From positions 301,122,642 to 301,186,641 of the forward strand of contig CM040123.1 of assembly GCA_022559845.1 (NCBI GenBank): a stretch of DNA of 64,000 nt, read 5' to 3'. This document shows, in pieces, positions 11,925 to 22,959 of the stretch (within the stretch, counting starts at the first letter, position 1; each line of letters begins with the position of its first letter). The stretch comes from Amorphophallus konjac (lineage: Eukaryota > Streptophyta > Magnoliopsida > Alismatales > Araceae). A model generated the notes under the pieces. That model saw nothing but the letters and a program-made list of their open reading frames with translations. It did not search any database and was not told the origin of the DNA. A program made the translations under genes and the position numbers.

Positions 11925-14132
11925 CTACCAGTGCCTTGGCCAATGAGTGTACTGGAAGTTGTGGCCCAAATTAGTCCTAGGCTGACCATAGAACACCTGT
12001 TGACTAGGACTCCATGTCCTAAAGTGACCATCCCATCTCCTAGCTGGCTGAGATCTATAGGGCTGAGTGGGGAAATTCTGATACCTAGACCTCATGTACA
12101 CAGGATTCCACCCAAACCTATTGAGTGGTTGTGAGTGAATGTGATGATAGACTTGGGCTTGATGGAAATAGGAATGTGCAAACTGGTTCCTAGCGACACT
12201 TGGTCTCCCTGCCACCTTTGACCCTCTAGGATTCTGCACTGACTTATATTTGGTCTTTTTCTGAGCAGTTGATGGTGGTGGAGACTTAGCAGCCTTGGAC
12301 TGGGGTTCGGATGTGCTAGCTGGCTGGCCCCTAACCTTGGACTTACTTTTGGGAGAAGAGCATGCAGCTCTAGGCTCTACAACTTTCTGCTTTCCCTTGT
12401 CCTTAGCACTGGACACTTTTGATTTTACATTTTTGGAAGCAGATTTTTCGCTGACCATTTTTATGAGTGATCCTTTGTTCTTTTCTCCCACGAGTGAAAT
12501 GGTTTTCAATTCAAAACTCTTTTTAGCCGAGGGATTAAAACCGAGACCCTCCTTTCTAAAATTGACTTTTGACCCTATCAAGGCATTAATATTTTCTATT
12601 CCTTGGGTCATGCTTTCAATGATTTTCTCCTTGTCAGAATTTTCATTTTCTAAATTTTCAATAGTTTTCTTCAGTTCAGCATTCACTAACAAGACAGCTT
12701 CATATTTTTCATTTGAAATCTTTATTTCATTTTCAAACTTCTAAATTATCAATTTCAACTCATCAACGACATTTTTCAGCAATTCATTTTCTTTCCTACA
12801 ATCAATCAATACATGCTTTAACTCATCAAAATCAGAACATACACTTTTCAATCTGTCATTCTCTGATTGTAAACATGCAACCTTATCATAAAGTGTTTTA
12901 TCATTAACCAGAGAATTTACTTTCTTCTTCAAGTGTCTGTTCTCCTTCCTAATATCATCCACTTTATCTAACAGTTCTCCATAAGCATTTTCCCAATCAG
13001 AAATAGTATAGTGTTCGAAAGGGGATGATACCTCATCGGATTCTTCTTCTTCTCTTCCATTCCTGGCCATCAAGCAGGTGTCCTTTCCTTCTTTCTCACT
13101 ATCTGAGGAAGTGCTCAGCGTGCCTTCTTCCTCATCACTCCATGTACTGACCATGGCCTTTCCCTTTGGCGCTTTCTTCCATGGTCTTTCTTTCATTTTC
13201 TGGAACTCTGGACAATCAGCCTTAATATGGCCAGTCTTCCTGCAATGATAACAATTATTAGCGTCAGATTTTTCAGCAGGGTTGAATTTATACCTGTTTT
13301 GCTTCCTGCTGTGGTGTCTTCTGTAGACATTATTCCCTTCTCTTCTAAGAAATCTTCTGAACTCTTTTGTGATCATAGCTATTTCATCCTTTTCAAGGTC
13401 CGATCTAGATAGACTCCGATCACTGGATGATCCAGTGCTGCTGGACTATTTTGAACAACTATGCTTGGCCTTCAGAGCAATAGGCTTCTTGTATTCGAGC
13501 TCTTCAGCTTGTAGAAGATTCATCTCGTACACCATCAAAGAACCTATCAGCTCATTAGGTTTCATCTTTTGTAAATCTCTTGACTCCTCAACCACAGTCG
13601 CTTTGGTATGCCATATCGGAGTCAACAATCGAATGATCTTCCTCAAAACTTCATAATCGGTATAGCTTTTTCCCATATTTCTTAGACCATTTGTTATAAT
13701 GGTCAGACGAGCAAACATTTCGCTCACTGTCTCACCGGGCTTCATTCGAAATGCTTCATACTCTGACACTAACATATTTGCCCGCGTCTCTCTCACTTGA
13801 GACGTTCCCTCATAAATGACCTCAAGGGTATCCCACATCTCCTTCGCCATCTTGCAGGATGACACTCTATCAAATTCAGTGGGATGGAGTGCACATTGAA
13901 TGGCGTTGATGGCGCTCCAGTTCAGAGTGGATTTCTGGATTTCTTCTTTAGTCCACACTTCCTCGTTCTCATGTAACTCATAAGGAACTTTGCTTATAAT
14001 TTTTTAGATTTCGTAATCTTTGGCTCTGAGGAAGACCTGCATCCGGTTCTTCCAATATGTGTAGTTGGATCCGTCGAAGAATGGTGGCTTTGTAGTAGAC
14101 TGTCCCTCTGCTATTAACCCTCTAGCATCCAT
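11925..14132 (-). pseudogene. gag: Copia gag (SIRE-type), one frame with three premature stops
   Basis: Gag is the capsid-nucleocapsid protein that packages element RNA. One frame of 735 codons runs from ATG 14132 to the stop at 11925. It starts with a segment containing FFDGSNYTYWKNRMQ, then the UBN2 capsid domain (about residues 55-215, 13958-13450), a CCHC zinc knuckle CYHCRKTGHIKADC (about residue 294), long acidic and coiled-coil stretches with leucine/lysine heptads (about 390-540), LGFNP, and a basic serine/lysine-rich tail. Premature stops lie at 14004-14006, 13446-13448 and 12741-12743; the last two are TAG and fit CAG decay. No frameshift is seen. The start was chosen because it follows the primer site by about 40 bases. 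No pol gene follows. Confidence 0.88.
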
Positions 14133-14174
14133 GGCCGTTCCTCTTTAGGATGTTAGTCCTGCACAAAGAGTTAG

Positions 14175-14186
14175 GCTCTGATACCA
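14175..14186 (-). other. E3 primer-binding site (initiator Met tRNA)
   Basis: Minus strand TGGTATCAGAGC, complementary to the 3' end of plant initiator tRNA-Met, two bases after the LTR end. Confidence 0.85.
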
Positions 14187-14988
14187 ATTGATGTGACGCT
14201 TAAGGTGATCTAGAGGGGGGTGAATAGATCAGTCACCGGATAAAAATGACTGCAGCAGATTCAAGTGCGGAATATAAGAACTTCTGCTAAACAGATAGAG
14301 GGCACAAAGTAAAGACCAGCCAGAACTTCTAAAGAACCGTCCTAAACAGTCAATCTACTGCGCAAAGTACAAGAATAAAGAAGTGATGCAAACCACAAAG
14401 CAATCACACAGTAGACAGGAGTTTTTAGGTGGTTCGGTCCTCCAGACCTACGTCCACCCCACACTCAAACCCGAGTGTGGATTCCGCTGACTCACAGCTT
14501 GAACCGCTGGGCCTCACAGCTTGCCTACAACCGCTGAGCATCACAACTTACTTCCGCTGGGTAATACAGCTTAGCCATCCGCTGGGGACTACAGCTTAAC
14601 CCGTCCAGTGGAATCCTACACTGCAAACGCTAAGCAACACAGCTTCCTCCGCTGACAAACAGCTTGAAGAAAGGTTTAAAAGAAAAAACAAATGGGAAAT
14701 AAAACAGCAACTGAAAGCTATATACGATAAAGCACAAAATATATCCCTGCAGGGAATAAAGCTCAAACAATTGAGCAACCTCAGATCTAGTTTTGAACCA
14801 AAGATCTGAGGAACGAACTCTGATGAAACTCTTCAGACTCTTATCTTCTTCTCTTCTTCTTTCTCTTCTCACTCTCTGATTCTTTCTTTTCTCTTCTACT
14901 TTCTTTTCTCTTCTTCTGGATCGTGGAGGCTATCTCTCTGCTTCTGCTCCTTCTATCACGATCAGTCTTCTCCAGATTGAGAAGTCCT

Positions 14989-14997
14989 CTTTATATA
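14989..14997 (-). promoter_or_regulatory. LTR TATA box of E3 (5' LTR)
   Basis: Minus strand TATATAAAG inside the 5' LTR; the promoter most likely to drive the gag transcript. Confidence 0.6.
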
Positions 14998-15217
14998 GCA
15001 ACAGCACAGATAGGGCGTGTGGTCTCCATGATTCCTGCCCAGAGGCCTCAGTCCACGTGGCAGCATTTCAGCACAGTGGTTCCACGTGTCACGATCAGGG
15101 CCATCTTCTATTCTTGGATCACGTGCATCATTAACCTTCTCGAGCAGCAGCTCTGTAATAACAGAATGTTATCAGTAGAGACTTAACTGACATGAAGAAC
15201 TGAATGCATCGAGTCTG

Positions 15218-15980
15218 TACGTTAAATGAGTCATGGCCTGTACAGACTTGATGCACTAGATGCAGTGTGCATATAAGAGAAAGTGTGTACAATGAGAATG
15301 AATGTACATACATTAAATGAATGAAGAACACGGGCTGTACATACTTGATAGCATGCATCATTGTATAGACTTTAGACATGATGCAATGAATAGACTTGAC
15401 TACACAGAGACGCTAAGTGAGACGCAGCTTAACAAGCACTGACTTGATGCTCACACGGCTGTACATACTTGCATGAGACGCTGGGTGAGACGCTAAGTGA
15501 GACGGTGCATGAACGATGACACAGGTTGTACAGACTTTGAATGATGCATGCACAAAGACGCTAAGTTAGACGGTGCATGAACGATGACATAGGCTGTACA
15601 TACTTTGAATGATGCATGCAACAATGATGTACAGACTTGCTGGTGTGTAGACTTTGTGTGTGTGTGTGCGAGACAATGTATAGACTTGATGTCGTGCAAC
15701 ACACAGGCTGTACTGACTTCGTCGAGTGAACTAATGGAGGTTGTACAGACTTAGTGTTGTGAACACAGGCTGTACAGACTTTGAATGTGTGCGATACTTA
15801 TCAATGTTTAGACTTGCACATATGCATGAAGAGCACTGACGATGTATAGACTCTAAACTTGCTGTGCCTGCGACAAGGCGATGTACAGACTTGCTGTGCC
15901 TGCGACAAATGCGATGTACAGACTTACTGTGCCTAACGTTTATGCCTGAGTGCATCATGTATAGACTTGGTGTGTGCATA
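15218..15980. repeat. TGTACAGACTT motif array in E3 5' LTR
   Basis: Counterpart of the array at 8655-9480, with the same word order. Differences are mostly single-base transitions and small losses of a unit. Confidence 0.8.
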
Positions 15981-16206
15981 AAGCAACATGCATAAAGCAA
16001 CCGAAGAATGCACCGATGCAGTGTATGCAGGAGAACTAACAGTGCAGTCTATACGACAGATCATGCATCGACTATATATAACGTGCAACAATGTTTAATG
16101 AACCGATGCAGAGACTGACATAGTGAGATGATTGTGATCATGCATCAATTAATCAATCTTTTATTCTCATAGTGTTTGCTGACATCAAAACCATAGGGGC
16201 ACAACA

Positions 16207-17500
16207 AGACGAACACAATGGACGCACTAAGGAAGACTCGGTAAGAATGATGGACACCGTCTGCATACACCAAGTGTAAAGATAGGTTGACCCACAACTT
16301 GATGCCGTGAGTCTCAACCCTCGCCAACTGTCTCCGGTTCAAGAAGACTCGTCCTCGGGTACGGAAGTGTGGGAGGATCAGGAAGCGGGTAACGGGAAGG
16401 TAATCCGGACATCTGGTGTGGAGCACGAAAAAGGGGAAGTCCAGATGCTGTCTCTCGTATGCGTGGCAGAAATCAAACCGTACCGTGTCAACATATGGTG
16501 CTGACAGCGATATGACAGTCACAAGCAGCTGCGCTACCGTAGGAGAGATTGGTAAAAGAGGGTCGGTTGACTGCATGGGGTCGGCAGATGGCACATCAAC
16601 CGTGCACAACGTAGGCAGGACAGACAGCTCTGGTGTGACTGGTGGGGCTGGGGTGACTAACATAACGGAGTTGTCAGTTGGCGCTTCACCCTGGCCCACT
16701 AGGCACTCTTTGGGATCGCTCTCTAACCCCTCAACCTCAGCGAGGTACTCTCGGCCAACTTCTGGTCGGCCTCATAACTCACTGGGATAAGCTCGGGTGG
16801 GGCATCCTCTGAATGTGTGTCCTCTAAGATAGGGGAATGTGAAGGACACTGGTCGGGGAAATGGCTACTCCCACTACAGGGGGCCACATGGGTGGGCTCC
16901 GGGAGTGGTGGTGGGCATGATTTCGGAGGCGGAGCGGGCCGCTAGGGGTGGCTGGTTGGCGACACGGAGGTGGTCGGCTGAATGCCATCGTGAAAGATGA
17001 ACTCGCCGGGTAGGTGTAAGGTGCATGTCCTCCTGTCCCGATCAAAGGCTACTCTCCTCTCTTCCAACCAAGTTTACCCTCAAATGATGCATGGACCAGC
17101 AAGTGTGTCGACCTTGCACCATGCTCCATCCTGATACAAAATGGGGCCGAACGATCGTTGGAACTCTACAAAATCTAAGCCACCACTGAGAACAATCTCC
17201 TCGGTCTTAGAGAGATACTCAACAATGTCCTGTGAGACACAATTAGATGACACCCTAGTGATGATGTTGATCTCTGTATGCAACCCATTAGGTAGAATGG
17301 CAGTGGACACTATAGGGCGTTGGAACGACTCGGTTGTCGACTTTGGGGTCGGGTCAACCGGTGGTTGAATGATAGGGACGAGCCCCGGGGGTCGGGCCAT
17401 GAGAGCCTCGAATTGGGCCACCAGGGATGACCACTTGGACGCATGGTCTTGGGGAACGGCCATGAGCTGGTGGGTAGTTGGGCATGCAAACAACTGAGTG
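16207..17500 (-). pseudogene. E2 degraded ORF of unknown function, gag-like position
   Basis: The minus strand holds open pieces at 17493-17080 (137 residues), 17045-16824 and 16699-16206, split by stops and frameshifts. The first includes an ILPNGLHTEINIITR-like stretch and a short aromatic segment, ending near KLGWKRGE; the middle is proline/serine rich. The last piece has a LPVTRFLILPHF stretch and ends in HLVYADGV, recalling HLVYEWHI at the C terminus of the E9 ORF. It follows the E2 primer site, where gag would be expected. I do not recognise a catalytic motif. It could be gag plus a decayed protease-like domain. Confidence 0.55.
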
Positions 17501-17623
17501 ACACTCTAATGGACTAGACACGACTCTATACAACAATGCAAAGTTGGAATGCAGACTCGACTACAAACCTAGACGTACTCAACCCATATCTGGTACGTGG
17601 CAGAGATGGGGATTCGAAAATCC

Positions 17624-17665
17624 TCTTCACGCAAGTGTGCTACCTTCCCAATAGGCGTAACCTAT
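17624..17665 (-). repeat. Two-hairpin leader module of E2
   Basis: On the minus strand ATAGG and CCTAT flank TTACG, followed about 20 nt later by ACACTTGCGTGAAG. The order and words match 48889-48938 in the E9 leader and 34557-34605 in the E7 LTR. Confidence 0.6.
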
Positions 17666-17744
17666 CATTCTGAGAACATCATTTGATATATCGAGTGGAG
17701 GAATGAAATGCAACCTAAGACAAGATGACCTTAGACTCAAACTC

Positions 17745-17756
17745 GCTCTGATACCA
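17745..17756 (-). other. E2 primer-binding site (initiator Met tRNA)
   Basis: Minus strand TGGTATCAGAGC three bases from the LTR edge at 17760. Confidence 0.85.
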
Positions 17757-17759
17757 ATA

Positions 17760-18860
17760 TGATGCAGGACGAGATGCGGACTCGGTACCAATTTGGATGT
17801 GAACTTGGGACTCTAGGTGATGAGGCGACCAAATTGAAGACATGGCCAGCAAAGCTCACGATCGTCCCACGCGAGGGAAACGTGCGGATCTGCGTGGTTG
17901 AAAAACCGACAGTGAGTCAAGGGTGTTCGCTCTTTCACGTGCTCGGATCGAGTCACGGGATGGGTCTCACTCTCACGCTCTCATAGCGGTGATAAAAATT
18001 TGAACGAGCTAGATATCCTAACACTCAAGTAGTGGCATAAAAATATATACAAGATAAGTAAAATGCGAGAGAGAGATAGAGACGATACCTCCACGCTCTG
18101 GGCATGGGGAAGATGACCCCGGCCAAGACCCGTACTCCCTGTACAATAGAATTATCAATAATTTACAGGAATGAATTTTATGCCCACTCCACGCAGGGAG
18201 GTAAAGGGCTACACGTGGGACCTGGGAGTACCAATCTCAGGTTGACGGATAGCAAGCCGAAAGGGCTTTGGGCCAGAGGCGGGCTGCTGGTCTTACTCGG
18301 CACTATTCCGACTCGCTGGACAGCAAGCGAACTCGGCATGTGGGACGGTGGCTTTCGGTCGACTTCTGGTCGAGGCGGTTGGCTGGGACGCCGGTGGAAT
18401 GCTCCTCTTCGATCCTTGAAGTCGGCGATAGCTGAATCGCAGCCAGCGTAATTTTGGACGAATTAACTGGTGGTTGCCTCTGCTGGCCTGTTCACAGAAT
18501 AGATTTGCGCGCCTCCACGAAAATGACCACCATGCCCAAATCCGTTGTTGGATGGGGATGAGATCGGCACCGCTGGAAAGTAGACTCAAAGATATACAAT
18601 ATACATGAATTTTTGATCCATCCAACGATGTGGATCGAAATGAAAAACTCTATGCTCCTTAAACTTTTCTTGCTCGGAATCCAGATCAAACAACACAGAA
18701 TGAGATCTGCCTGAAAATGAGGTTTGACCAAAGGGGAAACGATGGATCTGGACTTTGGGAATTTTATGGGTGAGAGGGGGGGATGTGAGGATGATACACA
18801 AATATTTTTGTATTTTTCTGACGTGGTTTGGGGGATGGAAAAAACAAAAGAACAGGGTAC
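17760..18860 (-). mobile_element. E2 5' LTR, truncated
   Basis: Matches 2943-4062 of the 3' LTR up to the shared GGGTAC, then similarity stops abruptly at 18860. About 820 bp, including the TATA region, are missing. Beyond the break the sequence is the interior of E5. Confidence 0.8.
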
Positions 18861-20104
18861 TAGGATGTCAAGGCTCCTAGGTCGGTCGGCCACTATGGTC
18901 AACATGCCAGTCAACTCCATTTGCTATGCTAAGCCCTTTAGGAGATCTCCTAAAGTCTCCACTTGGTAAGATGATTGGATAGTGGTGCGATAGGAGAGGG
19001 GCACTATAGGGAGATGTCTCTCCATGGGTAGAGGGTATGAGTGCAAACTATGGAGGGCGGGGTCAACCTTGAGCCATTTGAGTAGAGGCCCATCTATGGT
19101 TATGGTGCCATATGTGAAGGCATGTGGCTCTTGAAGGTCTGGGCTACGTGAGGTGGTGGAGGCTTGAGGCTCTTCCTCACCATTTGTATGAACTTGGGTT
19201 TCCTCATGGGTGGGGAGGGGTTTTAGGCTAGCATCAACTCCCTTGTGGTTGGGTGTGGGGTTCATGGGTTCTTCTACCAAGGAGGTGAGAAGGCCTTGTA
19301 TGGGAGGGGTGATGATGATTGGCGCATGGTGCACCCGGGGTGGTGGGTAAAGGGAGACTTGGGTTTGGTTAGGGAGGGGAAGTAGTGGAGGTCTAGGACA
19401 TGGGAGATTTGGGGTAGGGAGTGGGAGATTGGTTAGGTGAGGAGGCTTGGGTTGGTTGGTCTTGGGAGGTGTGTCCCTTATGGGGGAAGATGGAGGGGCG
19501 GAGGCCAATTGGGTTTGGGTGTGGGTTGGGGGGTGGTGGCCTTCATGGGGGGAACTGGGTCGATTAGGGGTCCCTTGCCCTTGGGATCGGCAGGCTGTGG
19601 AGGGGTGGAAGTGGGTCTCCCTTGGTTTTGGGGAGAGTTGGTGGTGGTGAGGGTTAGGTGGGTAGAGAGCTGTGGCGATTGAGCCACATGAGTGTCCTTA
19701 GGCGGGCCGGGTGAAAAAGTAGGAGTGGTAGTGCTCCTCGGGCTATGTCTCTTCGAGTAGGCGGGGGAAGGTCGGGGAGCAAAAATCTTCTGAAGTTCGG
19801 TTTTCATCTCTTCTCGTGAGTGAATGGGCTCTTGTCTCCTAACATTTTTTAAGCCTACAATGTTCTGCCACTTTTCCTTGGCTTGAACCCGAAGTCGCCC
19901 CTTCGCAACGCGGACTCTCGCGGGTCCATATACCATAGTCCTATCAAAGTCTTTTTCCATGGTAGCCTCCCACTTTAGGTAGGCACTAGGGCTTGACCCG
20001 TTAACGCGAAGGTCCTCTTCTAAAATGATGTCCAAGAGTAGTCGGTCGATTGGACCATTGTGGAGGGCCGAGTTGTATGGAATTGACCAAAGAGGGGTAG
20101 CCAT
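18861..20104 (-). pseudogene. E5 gag-like ORF, frameshifted and truncated
   Basis: The frame opens with ATG at 20104 (MATPLWSIPYN), about 70 bases after the primer site; an earlier ATG at 20239 lies in the LTR and is not used here. About 200 residues, basic and then proline/threonine rich, run to a frameshift near 19490, where the next frame continues with proline-rich sequence. The last 90 residues (GPLLKWLK, then VETLGDLLKGLA and, past a stop, QMELTGML) align with EPLISWLK, VDTLGDLILGLS and WQWKLTHLL of the E9 ORF. The element is cut at 18861. No protease, RT or integrase motif. Function is presumed gag-like from position only. Confidence 0.6.
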
Positions 20105-20172
20105 GATGACGCACCAGTTGATGAACGCAAATGCGCCCTGGGACCAACTTGATAGAGACAAGTTGTGAACGT

Positions 20173-20184
20173 GCTCTGATACCA
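20173..20184 (-). other. E5 primer-binding site (initiator Met tRNA)
   Basis: Minus strand TGGTATCAGAGC three bases from the LTR edge at 20188. Confidence 0.85.
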
Positions 20185-20929
20185 ATTTGACGTGACACCA
20201 CCTTGGGGGTGATAGCCACAAGGCCAATGCACCTTGCACCTAGACTCTCAAGCAACGCAACGGACTCGGCAAAATCGCACAAGCGGGCTCACCCGCGTAG
20301 CGCACACTCGGGTCGGTAGACGGACCAGCGACAGCGGAGAGGGTCTGAGGTGGGACCTCACTATTCCAGGGGTTTGACAAGCTTAGGATGGACCCCTAAG
20401 GGCTTGGGATGCCCAATTTCATGGGCGGCCAGCACACCAAGGGCGTGGGATGTAAGAGGTTGCTCTTGCCTCACTCTGCGGTGGTCACTCGATGTATGGA
20501 AACTTGGAACGGGCACTCACTCGCCATCCGACGGGCAACCAGAAATAATCATAACCTAAGCAATGATAAAACCAGCAGAGGATGGGGCCCAAATCTCACC
20601 TGGTCAGCATGAAGATGCCGATCCCGACCGGAGACGAGGCGAGCGGGGAAGCGTGGGTATACCCCGCACACTGCGCCGGTGTAGCTCTAACCTGAAAATT
20701 CATAATAGTACACCACTACGCCTCTCGCAGGAGGGGGATTTCGGGGTGGGGGTTAACTTGAATTACACCCAAAACTACCTTTACGTAGGGAGGGGCTGTA
20801 AGCCGGCCAGGCGGGGTGGGGAACGGAGGTGGTCGGAAGCCGACCGATCTCTCACGGGGCAAGCTGGCCTGCTATCCTTGCTGTCTGCCACCAGCGACTT
20901 GCCGGGAATAGAGCTCCTGGCTGGAACGT

Positions 20930-21950
20930 CTGCTGGAGACGGGACCAGAGGAGTTTGAAAGCTTGATGCTTTAGCTTGCTCCAGGAAGAAATGCCACCTC
21001 GTTCTGATCTCGGATTCACCATGTACGACAGATTCTGTAAGACTGCGTAGCGGGGGTTTGCTGCAGGCCAGAGAGTGCTTGGACGAGGTCGTACTCCCAG
21101 CGGGAGTATCGGATTGAGGCGGGACCAGGGCCAACTGAAAGAAGGCTCAGTCTAGTGTGCTTCCTCCAAAATACACCACCTGAATCACCCAATCACGCCA
21201 GTGGTGGCTCCTAGATGATGACAGGGTCGAGCTGGTTGCTGGGGCAGAATTATGGGCTCGACTCGCCGGAGGTGTAGCTGTCTGGTCCAAGGCCGGATTG
21301 AGGCGGAGCCAGAGTTGTCGCGAAGAGGGCCGTCCCAAGGATATTCCAGAGCTGGAATGACCCCAATCCGAGGTGGGTGGCACCGGTGCTGACTGTTCTT
21401 GTGAGGTCGCACAGTCAAGGACATCAATCGGACAGGGAGGCCTTGCTGGTAGCGTAACTCCTGGATGGGATATCAGAATGAGGAGAGACCAGGCCTGTTT
21501 GAAAGAGGACTGACCTGGGCTGAACCATACCAAAAGTCTGAGGCAGAGGATGGACGCAGTAGTCTTGGCACTCCCTGTGGTGGACAGTCAGATCTGGCCC
21601 CCAGCGGCTCGAACTGCAGGACATGCTCTGTTTGTTGTTAGTGGTACTCTCGAACGGGAGCTCCAAATGGGATGGGACCAATTTTTACCGTGAGCTGGGC
21701 GACCCTAGTGGATCACCACCAAAGGGCTCCACCAGAAGATGAGGGAGGAGACCGGAACAACTTTTGGAAGATGAACAGGTCGCTGTCCGGACCAGGGTTG
21801 CGCGATCAGGGGAGAACGGCTCTCCCGGGCAGCTCAGGGCTCGGATGGAGGCGAGACCACCTCTCCTGCGAAGCTGCTTTGACGGGCTTTCCAGCAATAT
21901 ATGGCTTGTCTTCTGGAACGTAGTGGTGGTGGCGGGGCAGACTATGCAAC
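20930..21950. repeat. Degenerate tandem repeat, about 180-bp unit, in E5 LTR
   Basis: A phrase close to GGATTGAGGCGGGACCAG, often followed by TTTGAAAG, recurs near 20936, 21110, 21293, 21469, 21660 and 21844. Spacing is about 174-190 bp. Units are strongly diverged. Confidence 0.55.
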
Positions 21951-22530
21951 CAGAGCCTTCACTGCTGCCTACGAACTGGCCTGAGCTGAATGGTAAAAGG
22001 TGAAGAAAGGGGTGGGAAGGGGCGAAGGTACAGCAAGGAATGGTGGTGGGATGGCTGTGGGGATTGGTTGGGGGTGGAAAGGGATGGTGGAGAGGCTGGG
22101 AGAGAGGTTGGGACGCAGATAGCAGGTGGAGGGGGAGAGCTCTGCGACCTGTGGTGGAGAGGGAGAGAGAGAAGGGGGCCGTAGATTGGCAAGGTGGGAG
22201 GGAAAGGGGGTTTGAATTTTTGGTTAATGGTGGGATTAATGTGGGACTTGGGGAGGGGAAAGGGTGTGTTGGGGAAGGGAAGGGGTGCTTGGAGAGTGGT
22301 GGTCTTCCTTGGGAGAGGGAGGTGACTCTTGGGGATTGTGGGTGATTAATGGGGAAGTAATGAGAGTGGGAGGGATTTGAGAAGTCAATGGTGATGTGGC
22401 TAGTGATGTGGCAAGGGGTGGTGATGTGGCAAGAGAAGGGTGGTTGAGGTGGAGGAGAGGTGGAGGAGAGAGGATGAATTTTTAATTTGGGGAGGGGGGA
22501 AGAGAGAGAATGGGGTTCACCCCCTTTAGA

Positions 22531-22560
22531 GAGAGAGAGAGAGAGGGGGGGGGGGAGGGG
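22531..22560. repeat. (GA)n/(G)n simple repeat
   Basis: Short GA run passing into a G run inside the E5 LTR. Confidence 0.9.
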
Positions 22561-22647
22561 GAGCTTCTCACTCCAAAGAATTTTTTTTTGGAAATTCTAA
22601 TATTGTAATTGATCTTCAAAAGTTACAAATGAGAGAGTGGGGTTGCC

Positions 22648-22655
22648 TATTTATA
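22648..22655 (-). promoter_or_regulatory. LTR TATA box of E5
   Basis: Minus strand TATAAATAGG inside the LTR, about 310 bases from its outer edge. Confidence 0.6.
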
Positions 22656-22959
22656 GGCACTCATATATTCCTAGGACTAAAATGACCCCGACTAAACAAC
22701 TAATGACCAGAACAGTTCAAGGGAGGGCGCCCCTTGGCCTAGCCCACTGAATTGGGCCCATTAGACACATAACCTAGGTAAATGACTCACTAACCTAGGT
22801 ACTTGACTCAAATAAAAGGAAAATTACATAATTATGACTCAAAGAAAATATAAAAATTACATGCCATGACTAAGAAAAATGTGGCGAACAAGATGAAGCA
22901 CAGCTGGTAAGCAATGGGACCCTCGAAAAAATATGGAATGGTCTAGGATGTCCCCATCA

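Larger units (their letters stand above)
5422..16206 (-). mobile_element. E3, gag-only Ty1/Copia (SIRE-type) retrotransposon
   Basis: E3 reads on the minus strand: 5' LTR 14189-16206, primer site 14175-14186, gag 14132-11925, non-coding part 11924-9709, 3' LTR 9708-5422 (split by E4). Minus-strand LTR ends are TGTTGTGCCCC and GTCACATCA. Flanks AGATG (5417-5421) and AGACG (16207-16211) form a 4/5 target duplication. Without E4 the LTRs are 2.02 and 2.08 kb. Protease, integrase, reverse transcriptase and RNase H are not seen in the 4.5-kb interior. SIRE-type assignment rests on the large gag, the GPK..WVPK motif downstream of gag, the LTR start and the AAAGGGGGAGAT polypurine tract. Confidence 0.85.
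14189..16206 (-). mobile_element. E3 5' LTR
   Basis: This 2018-bp LTR runs on the plus strand from TGATGTGACGC to CACAACA. It is uninterrupted and so records the empty site of E4 (TCTGT at 15214-15218). TATA motif at 14989-14997 (minus strand); TGTACA motif array at 15218-15980. Confidence 0.88.
2943..18860 (-). mobile_element. E2, pol-less LTR retrotransposon, interrupted by E3 and truncated
   Basis: E2 reads on the minus strand. Its 3' LTR is 2943-4888, its internal parts are 4889-5421 and 16207-17759, and a truncated 5' LTR is 17760-18860. Copia element E3 fills 5422-16206. The LTR is the same family as that of E9 (minus-strand start TGATGGGGACATC, polypurine tract CCCGGGGAGAAT, initiator-Met primer site). 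The left flank is ATAGC (2938-2942); the right target duplicate is lost because the 5' LTR stops mid-way at 18860, where E5 begins. No reverse transcriptase or integrase is visible. Confidence 0.8.
18861..22959 (-). mobile_element. E5, pol-less LTR element related to E2/E9, 3' part deleted
   Basis: E5 reads on the minus strand: 5' LTR 22959-20188, primer site 20184-20173, then an ORF cut off at 18861. The LTR begins TGATGGGGACATCC like E2 and E9 but is longer (2772 bp) and otherwise different, so it is a sister family. The ORF is similar to that of E9. Its 3' end and 3' LTR are missing. The right flank is CCACC (22960-22964), inside the E1 gag. Confidence 0.75.
20188..22959 (-). mobile_element. 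E5 5' LTR
   Basis: A 2772-bp stretch on the plus strand from TGACGTGACACC to CCCCATCA, next to the primer site on one side and E1 gag on the other. It contains a TATA motif (22648-22655), a purine-rich zone with a GA run (22531-22560) and degenerate 180-bp tandem units. Only one LTR of E5 is present, so the outer edge rests on similarity to the E2/E9 LTR start. Confidence 0.7.

Noticed and set aside
19437..19682. Plus-strand tryptophan/glycine-rich ORFs
   Set aside because: They are shadows of the proline-rich E5 ORF on the minus strand.
20104..20239. Earlier ATG (20239) of the E5 ORF
   Set aside because: It lies inside the LTR, upstream of the primer site, so it cannot be the gag start of the genomic transcript.
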